A DNA stretch of 64,000 nt. Origin: Ostreococcus mediterraneus (taxonomy: Eukaryota; Chlorophyta; Mamiellophyceae; Mamiellales; Bathycoccaceae). A program made the position numbers and the translations under genes. Positions 55,138-64,000 of the stretch are shown here, one piece after another. The first letter of the stretch is position 1; every line of letters starts with the position of its first letter. The notes under the pieces are model-generated. The model made no database searches and had not been told where the DNA came from. It saw nothing but the letters and a program-made list of their open reading frames with translations. The DNA lies in the NCBI GenBank assembly GCA_012295225.1, contig WMKK01000011.1, forward strand, positions 397,672 through 461,671, written 5' to 3'.

Positions 55138-56796
55138 ATGACGGCAACGATGACGACTGCGACGGGCGCGACGGGCGCGGTGCGCGCGCCGCGGGCGCTC
55201 GCGCGTCGGCGCGACGGTCTTCGTCGCTCGGGAACCACGGGTCGAGCGTCTCACCCGCCGCGGTCGACGCGCCGGCGGTCGCTCGAGGCGATGACACGCG
55301 CACGCGAGACGGTGTGGTCGTCGCCGTCGTCGTCGGCGGCGACGACGATGACGACGGCGTGCGGCGTGGTGCGTCGTTTGAGCCGACGCCGACGCGAAGA
55401 GGTTGGAGTCGCGACCGCGGCCGCGGCTACGGCTCGAGCGAGCGATGGCGGCGACGGCGATGGGAGTATCGTCGCGGGTGGTGCGGCGGCTGACGTTGCC
55501 ATCGATGCCGCATCGCGATCGAGTGGCTACCGATTCGTCGTCGTCGCTTTGGTAGCGTTCGCGTTGATGTTGTGTAACGCCGACCGGGTCATCATGGCGG
55601 TGGCTGGCGTCCCGCTTGCGGCGGCAAATGGATGGGGTGAACGCGCGATTGGTTTAGTGCAAAGCTCGTTTTTGTGGGGGTATGCGCTGACGCCATTGCT
55701 TGGCGGGATTTTGGCCGATCAATACGGCGGCAAGGTTGTGCTTGGAGGTGGAATTTTGGTGTGGTCGCTCGCGACGGTGGCGACGCCTTTCGTCGCGGCG
55801 AGTGGAAGTTTAGGATTTCTTCTATTGACCCGTGCAATCATGGGATTGGGTGAAGGTGTGGCGCTACCGTGTATGAATAATGTCATCTCGCGATGGGTGC
55901 CGAAATCCGAACGATCGCGCGCGGTGGCAGTATCCATGGGTGGTTTCCAAAGCGGCTCGATGATTGGCTTGCTCGCGGCGCCGGCTTTACTCGCCGCGGG
56001 CGGACTTCCCGGTCCGTTTGTTCTTTTTGGTGCGCTTGGCGTGGTGTGGGCATTGATTTGGTCCGTTACGAGCACGACGTACCCGGCGCAGTCGACGTTC
56101 GTCAACGCTCAAGAGTTGGCGTACATTGAAGACGGCGGCGCGACGACGGAGGCGACCACGGCGTCTGGCTCCGCGGCCAAGGTGACGCCGCCGTTCAAGC
56201 TGTTGCTCTCCAAAGCTCCGACATGGGCGTGCATCATCGCAAATTTTGTCAATAACTGGGGATTTTTCATCCTCCTCGCGTGGATGCCGCTGTATTTTAA
56301 GCAAGTACTCGGATTGAACTTGCGCGACGCCGCGTGGTTTAGCGCGCTTCCTTGGGCCACGATGGCGGCGAGCGGTATCGTCGCCGGCACACTGGCTGAC
56401 TCTCTCATCGCGCGCGGATGGTCAAATACACACGTGCGCAAACTTATTCAAGGCGTTGGTTTCATCGGTCCTGCGATTTGTCTCGTCATTTTGCCGTTTC
56501 TTACGACGCCCGCGCAAGCGCTCGCCGCGCTCACGTGCGCCGTAGGCTGCACCGCGTTCACCCAGGCTGGATTCTTGGTCAACTTTCAAGAAATTGGCCC
56601 AAAATACGCCGGCGCGTTACACGGTATGGCCAACACCGCAGGCTCCATCGCGGGAATGCTCGGTACGTACCTCACGGGAGCGGTGCTCGAAGCCACGGGG
56701 TCGTGGCGGGCGGTTTTATTCGTCACCGCCGCCGTTTACGCGTTCGGCGCCATCACGTGGCTCACCATGAGCACAGGCGAACGCGTGTTTGATTAA
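55138..56796 (+). CDS. PHT4/SLC17-type anion transporter, plastid-type
   Basis: 552 aa from the ATG at 55138. About 120 residues of Arg/Thr/Ala-rich leader precede 12 hydrophobic segments of the MFS. Family marks: NADRVIMAVAGVPLA in helix 1, SSFLWGYALTPLLGGILADQYGGK, the LLTRAIMGLGEGVALPCMNN motif, and WVPKSERSRAVAVSM. These match the plant ANTR/PHT4 group, related to animal SLC17, which carry phosphate, ascorbate or organic anions across plastid membranes. The middle hydrophilic loop is about 40 residues. The substrate cannot be decided. Confidence 0.88.
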   Translation: MTATMTTATGATGAVRAPRALARRRDGLRRSGTTGRASHPPRSTRRRSLEAMTRARETVWSSPSSSAATTMTTACGVVRRLSRRRREEVGVATAAAATARASDGGDGDGSIVAGGAAADVAIDAASRSSGYRFVVVALVAFALMLCNADRVIMAVAGVPLAAANGWGERAIGLVQSSFLWGYALTPLLGGILADQYGGKVVLGGGILVWSLATVATPFVAASGSLGFLLLTRAIMGLGEGVALPCMNNVISRWVPKSERSRAVAVSMGGFQSGSMIGLLAAPALLAAGGLPGPFVLFGALGVVWALIWSVTSTTYPAQSTFVNAQELAYIEDGGATTEATTASGSAAKVTPPFKLLLSKAPTWACIIANFVNNWGFFILLAWMPLYFKQVLGLNLRDAAWFSALPWATMAASGIVAGTLADSLIARGWSNTHVRKLIQGVGFIGPAICLVILPFLTTPAQALAALTCAVGCTAFTQAGFLVNFQEIGPKYAGALHGMANTAGSIAGMLGTYLTGAVLEATGSWRAVLFVTAAVYAFGAITWLTMSTGERVFD

Positions 56797-57169
56797 TTCA
56801 TTCATATTTTAGAGTTTATATTAGAGGACGAAGTAGTAATAGTGTAATACATGACGCGATTCGTAGGGACCCACCAAGCGATATTATGCAGAGGTTTTCT
56901 CCACCACGCGTGTTTGTACAGAGATTGTACGGAACCGCGCATGCACGACGCGCAAGAATAGAATATACATTGTAGAAAAGTGTTTAGATGGCGTGGTGCA
57001 TTGATGAGAAAATCTTTCATTGTGTGTGGTGGTGTTAAAGAATTTGAACACCATTGTTTTGTCACGAGACGCGACAGGGATGGTATGAGTGAAACGCGTA
57101 CGCTCACTTTTTATATCATCAGAGAATTTTTTGAGACACCAAGAGCGATGGAACGGCAATGCGTAAGAT
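56797..57169. other. Space between the PHT4-like carrier and the H3 gene; no gene seen
   Basis: 373 bp between two stop codons. It is AT-richer than its surroundings. Apart from the H3 3' hairpin at 57031-57052, described separately, I see no open frame of note and no RNA gene. Confidence 0.6.
57031..57052 (-). other. Histone H3 mRNA 3' hairpin (variant stem-loop)
   Basis: On the minus strand, 118 nt past the H3 stop, GGTGTT and AACACC form a 6-bp stem around a 10-nt centre (CAAATTCTTT), in which AA/TT can pair to leave loop ATTC. It is preceded by CAAAACAAT and followed by ACCACAC. The flanks and the GG/CC base of the stem recall the classic histone 3' stem-loop, which has a 6-bp stem and a 4-nt loop. 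The same element follows H4. Confidence 0.7.
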
Positions 57170-58253
<1,084 letters not shown>

Positions 58254-58350
58254 ATGCTTTGCGTTTAATCATTCGCTCAAACTGTCGCCGTTTTTTAAAA
58301 ACGTCAACAACAACCAGCGCGCGATTGGTTCACCAGTTGCCCGCGAAAAT

Positions 58351-58372
58351 GGTGTTCAAATTCTTAAACACC
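58351..58372 (+). other. Histone H4 mRNA 3' hairpin (variant stem-loop)
   Basis: 97 nt past the H4 stop. GGTGTT and AACACC form a 6-bp stem around CAAATTCTTA; 21 of 22 bases are the same as in the hairpin after H3. ACCAAGGAAACAAAG follows, a purine-rich stretch that could act like a histone downstream element. Confidence 0.7.
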
Positions 58373-58509
58373 ACCAAGGAAACAAAGATACACGATTTAT
58401 GTACACCACCTCGCATCGCGCTCGCGCTTTCGTTCATGTATATATGTGTCAAACATCGTCACACACAATCGGCCCCTCAGACTTCACAGCGCGCACGGCT
58501 CAACGAACG

Positions 58510-59175
58510 ATGGGTCGGGACGCGTATCGCATCGCCGCGTGCGTCGCCGCGGCGTGCGTGGCGTACGTATACCTTACGCATCGCAACCAGCGCGCCGCGA
58601 GCGGTAGGAACGCCGTGAACGACGACGCGCAGTTTGCGCGAGAACAAATCAAGCTCAAGCGCGAGCTCGCGGCGTTGGCGACCGAGGGCAACTTAGCCGG
58701 TGACCCCACGAACGGAGGCGCGCTCAAGGCGTTGACGCGAGAGGAATGCGGAGGCACGTGCGAGCGTTATGCGTGGACCCAGGATGAACGCGAGATTTGC
58801 GTGTTGATTGATTGCGAGGCGAGCGCGACGTCGAGAGACGTGCGCGTGGAGGTGACAAGCTCGAGACTCGTCGTCGTCGTGTGCGGGAAGACGATTTTAG
58901 ATGGGGAACTCACCCGGCGAGTCGTTGCAGACGAGTGTTTGTGGGAAATGGAACGCACCGGTGAAGGGAGAAAGCGAATAACGATTACGTTAATCAAGCA
59001 AAAGAAGACGTACGCCAAGTTTCACTGGCCTTCGGTGTGCGTCGGCGAACCGACGGTGGATGTCGAAAAGTTTGGTCATCCCGTGGTTGGTGTGAATAAT
59101 CAAGACGCGCACGCGATGGAAGCCATGATGGATGATGTTCGTGGCATGCGTCGCGAGGCGTCGGCTCGTAGTTAG
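58510..59175 (+). CDS. CS-domain (NudC-like) protein with N-terminal membrane anchor
   Basis: 221 aa from the ATG at 58510. Residues ~8-23 (IAACVAAACVAYVYLT) form a hydrophobic anchor. A charged helix (AREQIKLKRELAAL) leads to a CS domain: YAWTQDEREICVLIDC, VRVEVTSSRLVVVVCG, ILDGELTRRVVADECLWEMER, ITITLIKQKKTYAKFHWPSVCVGE. The pattern of WxQ and E-x-W is that of NudC-type CS domains, which act with Hsp90. The C-terminus has a Met-rich helix (AMEAMMDDVRGM). The family's dynein/nuclear distribution role in animals need not apply here. Confidence 0.8.
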   Translation: MGRDAYRIAACVAAACVAYVYLTHRNQRAASGRNAVNDDAQFAREQIKLKRELAALATEGNLAGDPTNGGALKALTREECGGTCERYAWTQDEREICVLIDCEASATSRDVRVEVTSSRLVVVVCGKTILDGELTRRVVADECLWEMERTGEGRKRITITLIKQKKTYAKFHWPSVCVGEPTVDVEKFGHPVVGVNNQDAHAMEAMMDDVRGMRREASARS

Positions 59176-59224
59176 TAGCAGTACCTTTAGTTAGCGTGCG
59201 GTGTCGGGAAATAGTAGTAGTACA

Positions 59225-59911
59225 TCACTTTACATTTTTCTTCTTCTCGTCGTCGCATGCGCGCCAAATCAATCGATTCGCCACGTACGGCGCTAAAACT
59301 ATCGCTGCTACGACGCAGGCTACGGCAAGTGCGATCACGGGTACGGACTCTTGCGGAATTTCCCCGTATTTCCCGCTCGCGAGCAATGGCCCGAGCGCGA
59401 CGTCGTACGTCAACGCGCTCGGCGCGCCAGCCTCGCCTTCCCAGTATACTCCCTCGCGCTCCGCGCGCACGGTGACGAAAATAGTCGTTCCCGAACGCGC
59501 GCGTAAGAAATCTCTACTCAACACTGTCTTCTCAACATTGAGTAATCGTCTGCGGAGTTCGTTCCGCGACGCGCTCGTCTCTCGCGTCTCTCGCGGCGAT
59601 GACGTTGATTCCTCTCGCATACCACCCACATCGCGCTCGATATCCACCCAAACGCGCGCGGGATTGGTGGCGGTATAACTCACCTTCACTTCGTACGCCA
59701 TGTCGTCATCCACGCCCTCGAGCGCGTAGGTGTTCCCGCGTAAACCATCCGCGAATGCGAGCTGTTCTCCACGCACCGGTACACCAGGAACGAGCGCGCG
59801 ACGCACCACACCAGCCTCGACGAACGACGAGGAGGAGGATATGGACAACAATGTAAAGGCCATGATCATCGCGCACCACACCGCGCGGCGGCGGTAGTGG
59901 TGCGACGACAT
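59225..59911 (-). CDS. Type I membrane protein with signal peptide; unknown function
   Basis: 228 aa from the ATG at 59911; a further upstream ATG at 60028 adds a low-complexity leader. A signal peptide (AMIMAFTLLSISSSSSFVEAG) is followed by a lumenal/extracellular domain of about 150 residues with beta-like segments (YEVKVSYTATNPARVWVDIE, GTTIFVTVRAEREGVYW). Near the C-terminus there is one membrane span (VIALAVACVVAAIVLAPYV) and a short basic tail (CDDEKKKNVK), which could act as a di-lysine ER signal only if its position were exact, which it is not. No family recognised; the whole has the look of a small ER-membrane protein. Confidence 0.55.
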   Translation of the reverse strand: MSSHHYRRRAVWCAMIMAFTLLSISSSSSFVEAGVVRRALVPGVPVRGEQLAFADGLRGNTYALEGVDDDMAYEVKVSYTATNPARVWVDIERDVGGMREESTSSPRETRETSASRNELRRRLLNVEKTVLSRDFLRARSGTTIFVTVRAEREGVYWEGEAGAPSALTYDVALGPLLASGKYGEIPQESVPVIALAVACVVAAIVLAPYVANRLIWRACDDEKKKNVK

Positions 59912-60115
59912 CGTAGAGCCGCGACTCGGTGTGACGTTTTGGTCGTGCGAGGACGAGTTGACACCGACGCGCGTCATCTCGCGACGCGCGCGCACGCACG
60001 CACGCGCACACGCCTCGCGCACGGACAAGCGTACATGCGCGCATCGCTCGCACGCACTCCATCAGTCACTCGAACGCGTGAGCGCATTGGACGACGAGGT
60101 GGGCAGACGATACCC

Positions 60116-61567
60116 ATGGCTTCGACATGCGGCGAGTTCTATCGCGGCCACGAGACGTTACGCGTACCTTTTACGTTGCATGCAGAAAATCGTGAACGAT
60201 TAGTACAAGCGATGCGTTCGAATGGGCACGGCGCGGGCGTCATCGCGCTGAAAGGCGGTGAACAACGCACGCGGTACAGCACGGACAACGAGCCACTGTT
60301 TCGACAAGAGTCGTATTTTCATTGGGCATTTGGTATTGCCGAGGGCGATTGTTTAGGTGCGATTGATGTTGCGAGTGGTAAGTGCACGGCGTTTATTCCG
60401 CGATTACCCGAAGAGTATGCGATTTGGATGGGCGCTATTGAGACGACAGAGAGTTTTGGGGCGCGTTACGGCATCGACGAAGTAAAGTACACCGATGAGA
60501 TGGAAACGTGGCTTGCCGCGAGAAAAGACACCGTGTACGTTTTGCAGGGCAAGAATTCTGACTCGGGTTCGACGACTGAGCCCGTGGCAACGCCCGCTGG
60601 CACGTTCTTGATGGTGGATGCCGAAGCTTTGTTTCCAATCATCACCGAGTTGCGGACGGTGAAGACCAAAGCCGAACAAAAAGTGTTGGCGTATGCGAGC
60701 GCAGTGTCGAGCCGGGCACATGTGGAAGTGATAAAATCAATTGAACATGGTAAAATGGAGTACGAACTTGAATCTTTGTTCAAGCACTATTGCTATTCTC
60801 GCGGGGGTATGCGAAACGAATCGTACACGTCAATTTGCGCCGCCGGGAAAAATGGCGCAACGTTACACTACGGCCACGCTGGCGCGCCGAATGCGACGGA
60901 AATTAAGGATGGTGATTTTGTGCTGATGGATATGGGTGCAGAGTATCACTGCTACGCCGCGGACATCACCACCACAGTCCCGTGCGGTGGCAAGTTTTCT
61001 GCCGATCAAAAAATAATCTATGAAGGCGTGCTCGCCGCACATCAAGCTGCGCTCGCAGCATTGAAACCAGGTGTGTCTTGGACAGAACTTCAAAAGCTCG
61101 CTGAGCGCCATATTCTTCAAGCACTCGTTGCTGGTGGCTGGTTAGTCGGTGATGTTGACGAAATGCACGCCAAGCGCGTGTCGGCGACATTCATGCCGCA
61201 CGGCTTGGGACACTTGCTCGGCATTGATACCCACGATGTTGGTGGCTACGGCTTACCTGGCTTACCCGAGCGAAGCAGTGAACCTGGTTTAAAAAATTGT
61301 CGCACGGCTCGTGTGATGCAAGAAGGCAATGCGATGACGATTGAGCCCGGCTGCTATTTCATCGACATCTTATTGGATAAAGCACTGGCGGACGACAACA
61401 TCAAGCACTATTTTGTTGCTGATCGCGTCAACGCGTGTCGTAACATGGGTGGCGTGCGCTTGGAAGACAACGTCGTTGTCACTGCTGATGGATGCGTATC
61501 ATGGACGAATGTCCCGAGAACCGTCGCTGACGTTGAAGCCGTCATGGCGGGCGCGCCTTGGCCGTAG
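60116..61567 (+). CDS. PEPD: Xaa-Pro dipeptidase (prolidase), M24 family
   Basis: 483 aa from the ATG at 60116. The N-terminal creatinase-like domain has RQESYFHWAFGIAEGDC and FIPRLPEEYAIWMG as in prolidase. The pita-bread catalytic domain keeps the metal ligands: DMGAEYHCYAADITTT (two Asp), FMPHGLGHLLGIDTHDVGGY (His), MTIEPGCYF (Glu), and VRLEDNVVVT (Glu). It cleaves dipeptides that end in Pro or hydroxy-Pro and needs two divalent metals, usually Mn. The sequence is close to the eukaryotic cytosolic type. The frame opens at 59897, but the first ~70 codons are low complexity. Confidence 0.95.
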   Translation: MASTCGEFYRGHETLRVPFTLHAENRERLVQAMRSNGHGAGVIALKGGEQRTRYSTDNEPLFRQESYFHWAFGIAEGDCLGAIDVASGKCTAFIPRLPEEYAIWMGAIETTESFGARYGIDEVKYTDEMETWLAARKDTVYVLQGKNSDSGSTTEPVATPAGTFLMVDAEALFPIITELRTVKTKAEQKVLAYASAVSSRAHVEVIKSIEHGKMEYELESLFKHYCYSRGGMRNESYTSICAAGKNGATLHYGHAGAPNATEIKDGDFVLMDMGAEYHCYAADITTTVPCGGKFSADQKIIYEGVLAAHQAALAALKPGVSWTELQKLAERHILQALVAGGWLVGDVDEMHAKRVSATFMPHGLGHLLGIDTHDVGGYGLPGLPERSSEPGLKNCRTARVMQEGNAMTIEPGCYFIDILLDKALADDNIKHYFVADRVNACRNMGGVRLEDNVVVTADGCVSWTNVPRTVADVEAVMAGAPWP

Positions 61568-61720
61568 CGCCGCCGCTCGCGCTCTACGCTGCTGTACAGT
61601 GATTTTTTCCCACGAGTTGTTTAAAAACGTATCAAATGCGTCGTCGACAAATTACATATCGACGATGCTAAAATCGTTCTAGTCTACATGCTATCATCAA
61701 TCAATCATTTCTACAAAACA

Positions 61721-61770
61721 ACGCGTCGCGCTCCGAGTGCCCAGTCACGCGTCGCGCTCCGAGTGCCCAG
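61721..61770. repeat. Tandem duplication, 24-nt unit with 26-nt period
   Basis: ACGCGTCGCGCTCCGAGTGC plus CCAG occurs at 61721-61744 and again at 61747-61770, identical, with TC between. The second copy holds the last codons and stop of the small gene on the minus strand, so that gene's 3' end was duplicated just past its stop. Confidence 0.85.
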
Positions 61771-62092
61771 GCTCAACCTTTTGCAACCGATCTTCCGCGT
61801 AGTTTGGCGCCGGCGTCGTGCGTGGCAGATGTCGGTAATCATACAACAAAGAATCCGCTACGTGCTCTTCATCTTCGTCGTTCTTACGTTCAGAATACGT
61901 CTTCCACCAAGTCGCTAAACTCTCATCATAGCGCTGCTTTTTCGCCTCAATCTCCGTCGTCGTCGTTGTCGTCGTCCCAGTCGTCGTCCCGGTCGTTGTC
62001 GTCGTCGTCGCTTTGCCGTAAATCGCCTCGAGCACGTGTTGGGGCACTTGCGTGCCGCCGCGTGCCGTGGCTGGTGCACGCGCGTCCGACAT
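61745..62092 (-). CDS. Small hypothetical protein
   Basis: 115 aa. It starts MSDARAPATARGGTQVPQHVLEAIYG, has a Thr-rich run (TTTTTTGTTTG), then a charged helix (EIEAKKQRYDESLATWWKTY) and ends with the acidic HVADSLLYDYRHLP and HSERDA. No family recognised. The Thr run reflects ACG/ACA-type simple repeats in the DNA. The start is 39 bp from that of the methyltransferase gene on the other strand. Real status rests on its clean ATG-to-stop frame in a gap between genes. Confidence 0.45.
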   Translation of the reverse strand: MSDARAPATARGGTQVPQHVLEAIYGKATTTTTTGTTTGTTTTTTTEIEAKKQRYDESLATWWKTYSERKNDEDEEHVADSLLYDYRHLPRTTPAPNYAEDRLQKVEPGHSERDA

Positions 62093-62131
62093 CTCAACCG
62101 CCGACGAGGCGTCACTGTTTGACGTCTAAAC

Positions 62132-63283
62132 ATGTCGCTCGCGGTGTCGTCGTCGGCGCCGCGCGGTCGCATCGCGCCGTTCAGCGACCAGAGCGTACGG
62201 CGACGACGCGATGCGTATCCCGCGCATCGTACTCGCGGTCACGTCGTGCGCACGTCGTCATCACAGGACGTCACGGAACCAGTGGCGGCTGCGCCGGCGC
62301 GCTGGACGGAAGAGGAAAAGCGACAAAAACAGCGCGAGCACCGCAAACGAAATCGCCAACGCAACGCACAGGCAGTGAATGATAAAGTAGAAGGATTGAT
62401 TGCAGACTTTAGGGCGCTGAATCCGCTTGATGCGCCGGAAGGGGAGCAGTGGGCGGATATATATCGCACGACGCCGGAAGCTATGGATGTGGCGTGGGAG
62501 ACGCTACCGCCGAAGGTGGATCCTTTCGGAACGAATAAGAAGGGAGGCGAATCGAGAGGAATCCGGAAAAGAAATCAAGTCATGACTTTCTTGACGCATC
62601 TACGTGAGTTTTTAGATGAAGAAAGTGAAGAATCGAAATGCATTGTTGATTTTGGTTGTGGTACGGGAAACGTATTGATGACGTGCGCAGCGATGTTTCC
62701 AAAACATAAGTTCATTGGCGTAGATTTGAACAAGACGTCGGTGCAGATATTGCAAAAGCGTATCGTTGAATCTGGATTGACGAACGTTAGTGCTCGCGTT
62801 GGGCTGATTGAGGAATGCAAAGAGATAGGCGCTGACATCGCGCTCGCGTTGCACGTCTGCGGTGAAGCTACGGATTTCGTGATGAATCAAGCTATTGAGC
62901 ATCGTATTCCATTCATCATAGCTCCATGTTGCGTGGGAAAACTTCAAGAAGGCGGCATGCGTAGTCTCAATCGTATGCGAAACGATTTGATACAGCTTGA
63001 GAAGAAGCACATCGATCGTCCGCGGTCGACGTTGATGAAAAGCTCAGGTTTTGATTTCGAAACATATATGAGCGCCGCCACGCTCGCTGACTGGTCCGGA
63101 CACCAAGGCGTCGATCCAACTGACCCAGATGAACTTCTGGGAATGCTCCCTCGTAAGGCGAAATCAAGCATTGAAGCCGACCGTGCTGAATACGCTAGGG
63201 AGAAAAATTACGACGTACGTCTTTATAAAATGCCGTCTCAGAGCGGTATTCGCGACGACGTCATCGTCGGTGTTCCTCTGTAA
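62132..63283 (+). CDS. Methyltransferase (Methyltransf_32/GSTCD-type), possibly organellar
   Basis: 383 aa. An Arg-rich leader (~45 residues) and a basic helix (KRQKQREHRKRNRQRN) come first. The SAM-binding domain follows: CIVDFGCGTGNVL (motif I), KFIGVDLNKTSV (motif II), and the markers IALALHVCGEATDFVM and APCCVGKLQEG. The double Cys in PCCVGK after HVCG is typical of the Methyltransf_32 group, as in GSTCD and METTL25-type proteins. The acceptor, perhaps RNA, is not known. The C-terminal third (GMLPRKAKSSIEADRAEYAREKNYDVRLYKM) is helical. It is head to head with the small unknown gene. Confidence 0.75.
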   Translation: MSLAVSSSAPRGRIAPFSDQSVRRRRDAYPAHRTRGHVVRTSSSQDVTEPVAAAPARWTEEEKRQKQREHRKRNRQRNAQAVNDKVEGLIADFRALNPLDAPEGEQWADIYRTTPEAMDVAWETLPPKVDPFGTNKKGGESRGIRKRNQVMTFLTHLREFLDEESEESKCIVDFGCGTGNVLMTCAAMFPKHKFIGVDLNKTSVQILQKRIVESGLTNVSARVGLIEECKEIGADIALALHVCGEATDFVMNQAIEHRIPFIIAPCCVGKLQEGGMRSLNRMRNDLIQLEKKHIDRPRSTLMKSSGFDFETYMSAATLADWSGHQGVDPTDPDELLGMLPRKAKSSIEADRAEYAREKNYDVRLYKMPSQSGIRDDVIVGVPL

Positions 63284-63375
63284 ATGCGCGCGAGTTGTGT
63301 ATTTTTAGCAAGTACCGGTAGTATTTAGAACATGAATTGAAAACTATATTTAGAAACTAAGTATCTTCTGCTACG

Positions 63376-64000
63376 CTAGCTATCGTCTACTACTAAGACG
63401 CTCCTCAACAACGGAGAGTCGCTAAACCATTCGCCGAACTCATTGGCCAGCGATGGTGGAAAATGCGCGCGGAACGCGTTCGCGTCCCATTCATCACCAT
63501 CGTCGCTCGGGTCACATATCACCTGTATCGCATCAAACCCATCATACAAGGATGGAATTCGAATCGCCGCTGCGTGCAAATACAGTCGACGCGGTGCTTC
63601 AAACTCGAAAGCGGCGCCGCCAGATGAATAAATATCATCCCCCAACAACGCCGCCCCGAGTGATTTCGCCGCTACGCGCAGCTGATGCGTCTTCCCTGTG
63701 AGTGGTTTGAATACAAACATCCGTCTTGGCGCACCATTCGCGCCTTGCGCACCAAAAGATACAAATTTGGTCACGGTGCTCGCCTTGGTCGTCGCCCTCG
63801 TCAGCATCCACGCTTTGTTACGCGACCGCGCCATATCACCTTCAACCGTTCCCATCTTCTTTTTCGGCTTCTTCGCCGACACCCCAACGTAATACTTGAC
63901 AATTTTTCGCTCTTCAAACGCCTTTGACAGCGCGCTCGCCGCATCCTTGCTCTTGGCGAGGATTAAAATACCACTCGTTTGTTTGTCCAAACGATGCACC
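63376..64000 (-). CDS. RluA-family pseudouridine synthase, cut by the window edge
   Basis: About 207 residues of the C-terminal part are in the window; the N-terminus lies beyond the right edge. The catalytic motif HRLDKQTSGIL holds the Asp that isomerises uridine to pseudouridine. Later motifs: AFEERKIVKYYVGVS, FKPLTGKTHQLRVAAKSLG (RluA motif III) and LYLHAAAIRIP. These modify tRNA or rRNA. The MHRLDKQ start in the window is just the first Met in frame, not the true start. An S4 domain, if any, would lie further upstream. Confidence 0.9.
   Translation of the reverse strand, partial: VHRLDKQTSGILILAKSKDAASALSKAFEERKIVKYYVGVSAKKPKKKMGTVEGDMARSRNKAWMLTRATTKASTVTKFVSFGAQGANGAPRRMFVFKPLTGKTHQLRVAAKSLGAALLGDDIYSSGGAAFEFEAPRRLYLHAAAIRIPSLYDGFDAIQVICDPSDDGDEWDANAFRAHFPPSLANEFGEWFSDSPLLRSVLVVDDS

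Overview
The window reads as nuclear DNA of a picoeukaryotic green alga of the Ostreococcus/Mamiellophyceae kind. The evidence is GC-rich sequence, about forty genes packed with gaps of often 50-200 bp, few and mostly short introns, N-terminal Arg/Ala/Ser-rich plastid-type leaders, plant-type families (NYC1/NOL-like reductase, DPE2-like glucanotransferase, PHT4-like carrier, FtsH-like AAA protease, plastid Der/EngA GTPase) beside plainly eukaryotic ones (histones, kinesin, Sec16, MAT1, U2AF-like). The species call is an inference from gene style, not from a search. Three ambiguous bases (near 14147, 25475 and 25485) suggest a draft assembly or a polymorphic sample.

Layout. 1-7 kb: GatC, an MFS carrier, a HAD phosphatase, a SAP-motif protein and small unknowns, two of which need introns. 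7.3-12 kb: a large DExH RNA helicase with UBA-like, RWD and OB parts. 12-16 kb: a small membrane protein, a chalcone-isomerase-fold protein, GatB and a plastid Rieske protein. 16-19.3 kb: a coiled-coil protein with a segment like one in glucan water dikinase, then MAT1 without its RING, head to head with a frameshifted UBP-type zinc finger gene. 19.4-29 kb: FtsH-like protease, USP deubiquitinase with a PIH1/CS-like tail, DJ-1/PfpI protein, TPR protein, kinesin. 29-41 kb: AsnRS, an unknown plastid-type protein, Sec16, U2AF-like protein, MOV10-like helicase, SDE2. 41-51.6 kb: NYC1/NOL-like SDR, a diflavin reductase with two flavodoxin domains, a GH1 protein with altered catalytic residues, a TMEM53-like hydrolase, a DPE2-like glucanotransferase with hidden 5' exons. 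52-57 kb: plastid EngA, RNF5-like RING E3, PHT4-like carrier. 57-58.4 kb: a divergent H3-H4 pair. 58.5-64 kb: CS-domain protein, type I membrane protein, prolidase, a small unknown, a methyltransferase and an RluA pseudouridine synthase cut by the right edge.

Functional links: GatC and GatB are two subunits of one organellar amidotransferase. Several genes serve RNA processing (DExH helicase, U2AF-like, SDE2, MOV10-like). DPE2 belongs to starch/maltose use, and the coiled-coil protein may. The most striking non-coding structure is the H3-H4 pair: a 50-nt element lies in inverted orientation about 80 nt from each start codon, and a near-identical 22-nt hairpin lies about 100 nt past each stop codon. 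No mobile element, virus-like element, CRISPR array, tRNA or rRNA was recognised.
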